Shown here in pieces: positions 6,263 to 7,103 of a stretch of 7,103 nucleotides of DNA. The position numbers and the translations under genes are program-made. The notes under the pieces are model-generated. The model was not told the DNA's origin and did not search any database. It saw nothing but the letters and a program-made list of their open reading frames with translations. Source of the stretch: Nitrososphaerota archaeon (lineage in GTDB: Archaea > Thermoproteota > Nitrososphaeria > Nitrososphaerales > CADDZS01); contig JAPCJV010000092.1 in the NCBI GenBank assembly GCA_027886785.1, positions 1 to 7,103 of the forward strand, read 5' to 3'. Positions within the stretch are counted from its first letter, which is position 1. Each line of letters opens with the position of its first letter.

Positions 6263-6601
6263 TTACAATCTTTTAGCTTCCTCAAAGATGTGACGGAGTT
6301 CTATTGCATGCGATGGGAGTAAGTGATTGGCAGAAGCAGCAATTATCCAATGCTCTTGCCCGCACTCTGCCCAGAGTTTACAATCCACCAAGAAAGTTTT
6401 CGAGAGCTTGACCCCCTTACAAAGTTAACTTCCGGCTCGTAAAGCAGTGGATAGGTAAATCTCGTGATCCATCCTACGAACGGAGAAGGTTCAGATTCGA
6501 TCATATATTTGACACGTGTAACAAAAAATGCGAGGGGTGGTTCGCAAACTCCTATAGGGTTTGAATGTTAGAAGTGGAATCCTGCCTCCTTTCAACTTCA
6601 A
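6263..6601 (-). pseudogene. Interrupted protein gene, two compensating frame changes
   Basis: Three consecutive minus-strand segments read as convincing protein but lie in two frames. Segment 1 (from TTG 6601 to about 6535) gives KLKGGRIPLLTFKPYRSLRT. Segment 2 (about 6534 to 6412) is in another frame and gives PLAFFVTRVKYMIESEPSPF, GWITRFTYPLLYEPEVNFVRG. Segment 3 (about 6413 to the TAA at 6263) returns to the first frame with VKLSKTFLVDCKLWAECG, QEHWIIAASANHLL, then IELRHIFEEAKRL. The second change falls at a run of five C (five G on the coding strand), where one extra G would restore the frame; the first falls near ACCACCCC, where one base fewer would do so. Joined, this gives about 112 residues with no family I recognise. 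It could be a decaying gene, two indel errors, or two shorter genes. The start is uncertain; an AAGGAGG lies inside the proposed coding region at 6585-6591. Confidence 0.55.
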
Positions 6602-6626
6602 GGCATCATGATACTCAGATCGGAAT

Positions 6627-6634
6627 CTTTAAGG
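6627..6634. promoter_or_regulatory. TATA-like box shared by the interrupted gene and the AbrB-like gene
   Basis: CTTTAAGG is nearly self-complementary. On the minus strand it lies about 26 bases before the TTG at 6601, predicting a nearly leaderless mRNA for the interrupted gene. On the plus strand it predicts transcription start near 6655, 12 bases before the ATG at 6667. No Shine-Dalgarno motif precedes 6667, which fits a short leader. Confidence 0.4.
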
Positions 6635-6666
6635 CCCGGTACGTTCCTTAATCGTTACTGTTAACG

Positions 6667-6927
6667 ATGTCGCAAGCATCTGAATATCAGCGAACCAGTA
6701 ATTCAAACGGAACGGTTACGTCTGCTAAAAATCAAGAGGCAGAAAAGGAACCATTAAGGCGGGTGGTTCTTACGGTTCCTCTCCTTCAGATCAAAGGCAA
6801 ATCTCGAAAGTATCCAGGGAAGTACGTCACAAGGGGATTCTACGTGAATATCCCAAAGGCTACGGTTCAATCAATGGAACTTGAAGAGAAGGACCAGATT
6901 GAAATTACTTTGAGAAAAGCAAAGTAA
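6667..6927 (+). CDS. Small protein with AbrB/SpoVT-like C-terminal segment (86 aa)
   Basis: The first 28 residues are polar (Ser, Gln, Asn, Thr, Glu) and probably disordered. Residues 31-43 form a strand-rich stretch (RRVVLTVPLLQIK), then a basic loop GKSRKYPGKYV. Residues 57-86 read GFYVNIPKATVQSMELEEKD followed by QIEITLRKAK. The pattern V-x-I-P-K, helix, hydrophobic-x-x-x-D-x-I-x-I is that of swapped-hairpin AbrB/SpoVT DNA-binding domains, which act as antitoxins or transcription factors. The assignment rests on this short pattern and could be wrong, because the usual length and first strand are not clearly matched. No toxin gene is visible beside it; the only neighbour is the divergent interrupted gene. 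The ATG at 6667 is the first in frame and its leader lacks a ribosome-binding motif. Confidence 0.72.
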   Translation: MSQASEYQRTSNSNGTVTSAKNQEAEKEPLRRVVLTVPLLQIKGKSRKYPGKYVTRGFYVNIPKATVQSMELEEKDQIEITLRKAK

Positions 6928-6931
6928 TCGA

Positions 6932-6990
6932 ACCGGCTTTGAGAATATTCTAAATGAATAGAGTGAAGAGACTTCGATCCGCAAGCCGGT
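6932..6990. repeat. 8-bp inverted repeat enclosing a 43-base loop
   Basis: ACCGGCTT (6932-6939) pairs perfectly with AAGCCGGT (6983-6990), starting five bases after the stop codon of the AbrB-like gene. The loop contains the palindrome GAATATTC and a TTCGATCC that looks like a tRNA T-loop, but no D- or anticodon arm can be formed. It may be a 3' UTR structure, a terminator or part of a small RNA. Confidence 0.45.
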
Positions 6991-7021
6991 CCTATTTTGC
7001 CAATCCAGTCGCTGAGTGGGA

Positions 7022-7038
7022 CCTAATTCAAAATTAGG
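7022..7038. terminator. Hairpin CCTAATT-CAA-AATTAGG
   Basis: A perfect 7-bp stem with a three-base loop is followed by ATTTTGG on the plus strand. It could end transcription from the AbrB-like gene. It also lies just before a possible start codon, so it may instead be part of that gene's leader. Confidence 0.4.
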
Positions 7039-7047
7039 ATTTTGGTT

Positions 7048-7103
7048 GTGAAATGGGGAGCAGTACTTCCGTCTGTTCCGGAGGGACTTTATGGCGATTC
7101 TTC
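7048..7103 (+). CDS. Possible N-terminus of an unidentified protein, cut by the window edge
   Basis: From GTG 7048 the frame stays open to the edge and reads MKWGAVLPSVPEGLYGDS, a natural-looking start with a strand followed by a Pro/Gly loop. A TTG two codons upstream (7042) is an alternative start; an in-frame TAA lies at 7024. AGGA at 7036-7039 lies eight bases before the GTG. The opening is loosely like flavin-dependent luciferase-family oxidoreductases, but 18 residues are too few to name a family. Confidence 0.45.
   Translation, partial: MKWGAVLPSVPEGLYGDS

Noticed and set aside
6313..6561. Plus-strand frame with one in-frame TGA at 6409 (possible selenocysteine or recoding)
   Set aside because: The opposite strand reads far better as protein over the same bases. 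No selenocysteine element or matching family was recognised.
6932..6990. tRNA gene
   Set aside because: The outer stem and TTCGATCC suggest one, but the T-stem does not pair, there is no D- or anticodon arm, and the total length of 59 bases is too short on either strand.
1..7103. CRISPR array, insertion sequence or prophage
   Set aside because: No regularly spaced repeats, terminal inverted repeats with a transposase, or phage structural genes were seen on either strand.

Overview
The window looks archaeal and most probably comes from a Nitrososphaerota (Thaumarchaeota) or related lineage. The evidence is a group II chaperonin (thermosome) with a GGM-type tail, a small arginine-rich TRAM-domain protein, a Dpo4/DinB-type Y-family polymerase, A/T boxes placed like archaeal TATA elements, T-run terminators, and frequent TTG starts. 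The lineage is an inference from gene content and protein style, not from a search.

Layout. 1-155 (+): the tail of a CBS-domain protein, convergent with the thermosome (222-1895, -). The thermosome is divergent from a winged-helix regulator (2002-2697, +), and one A/T-rich box appears to serve both promoters. A 45-residue zinc-ribbon protein (2804-2941, +) and a TRAM-domain RNA-binding protein (3107-3457, +) follow, separated by two long T runs. Two minus-strand genes come next: a Y-family polymerase (3498-4619) and, upstream of it, a composite protein (4731-5828) with two MazG-like helical repeats, a cysteine cluster and a C-terminal Rossmann-like domain. Further right on the minus strand are a very small charged protein (5960-6088) and an interrupted gene (6263-6601). 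The interrupted gene can be read as one protein only across two frame changes. Divergent from it is an 86-residue protein with an AbrB/SpoVT-like end (6667-6927, +). The right edge holds inverted repeats and the start of another possible gene (7048 to the end, +).

How the genes may work together. The regulator next to the chaperonin suggests a local proteostasis control unit, comparable in layout to archaeal heat-shock regulators. The MazG-like protein lies upstream of the lesion-bypass polymerase on the same strand, suggesting a link between nucleotide-pool control and mutagenic DNA synthesis. The most unusual item is the MazG-like composite: its second repeat has lost key acidic residues, and its C-terminus resembles nucleoside deoxyribosyltransferase or TIR-like folds. 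No CRISPR array, rRNA, tRNA, transposase or integrase was recognised.
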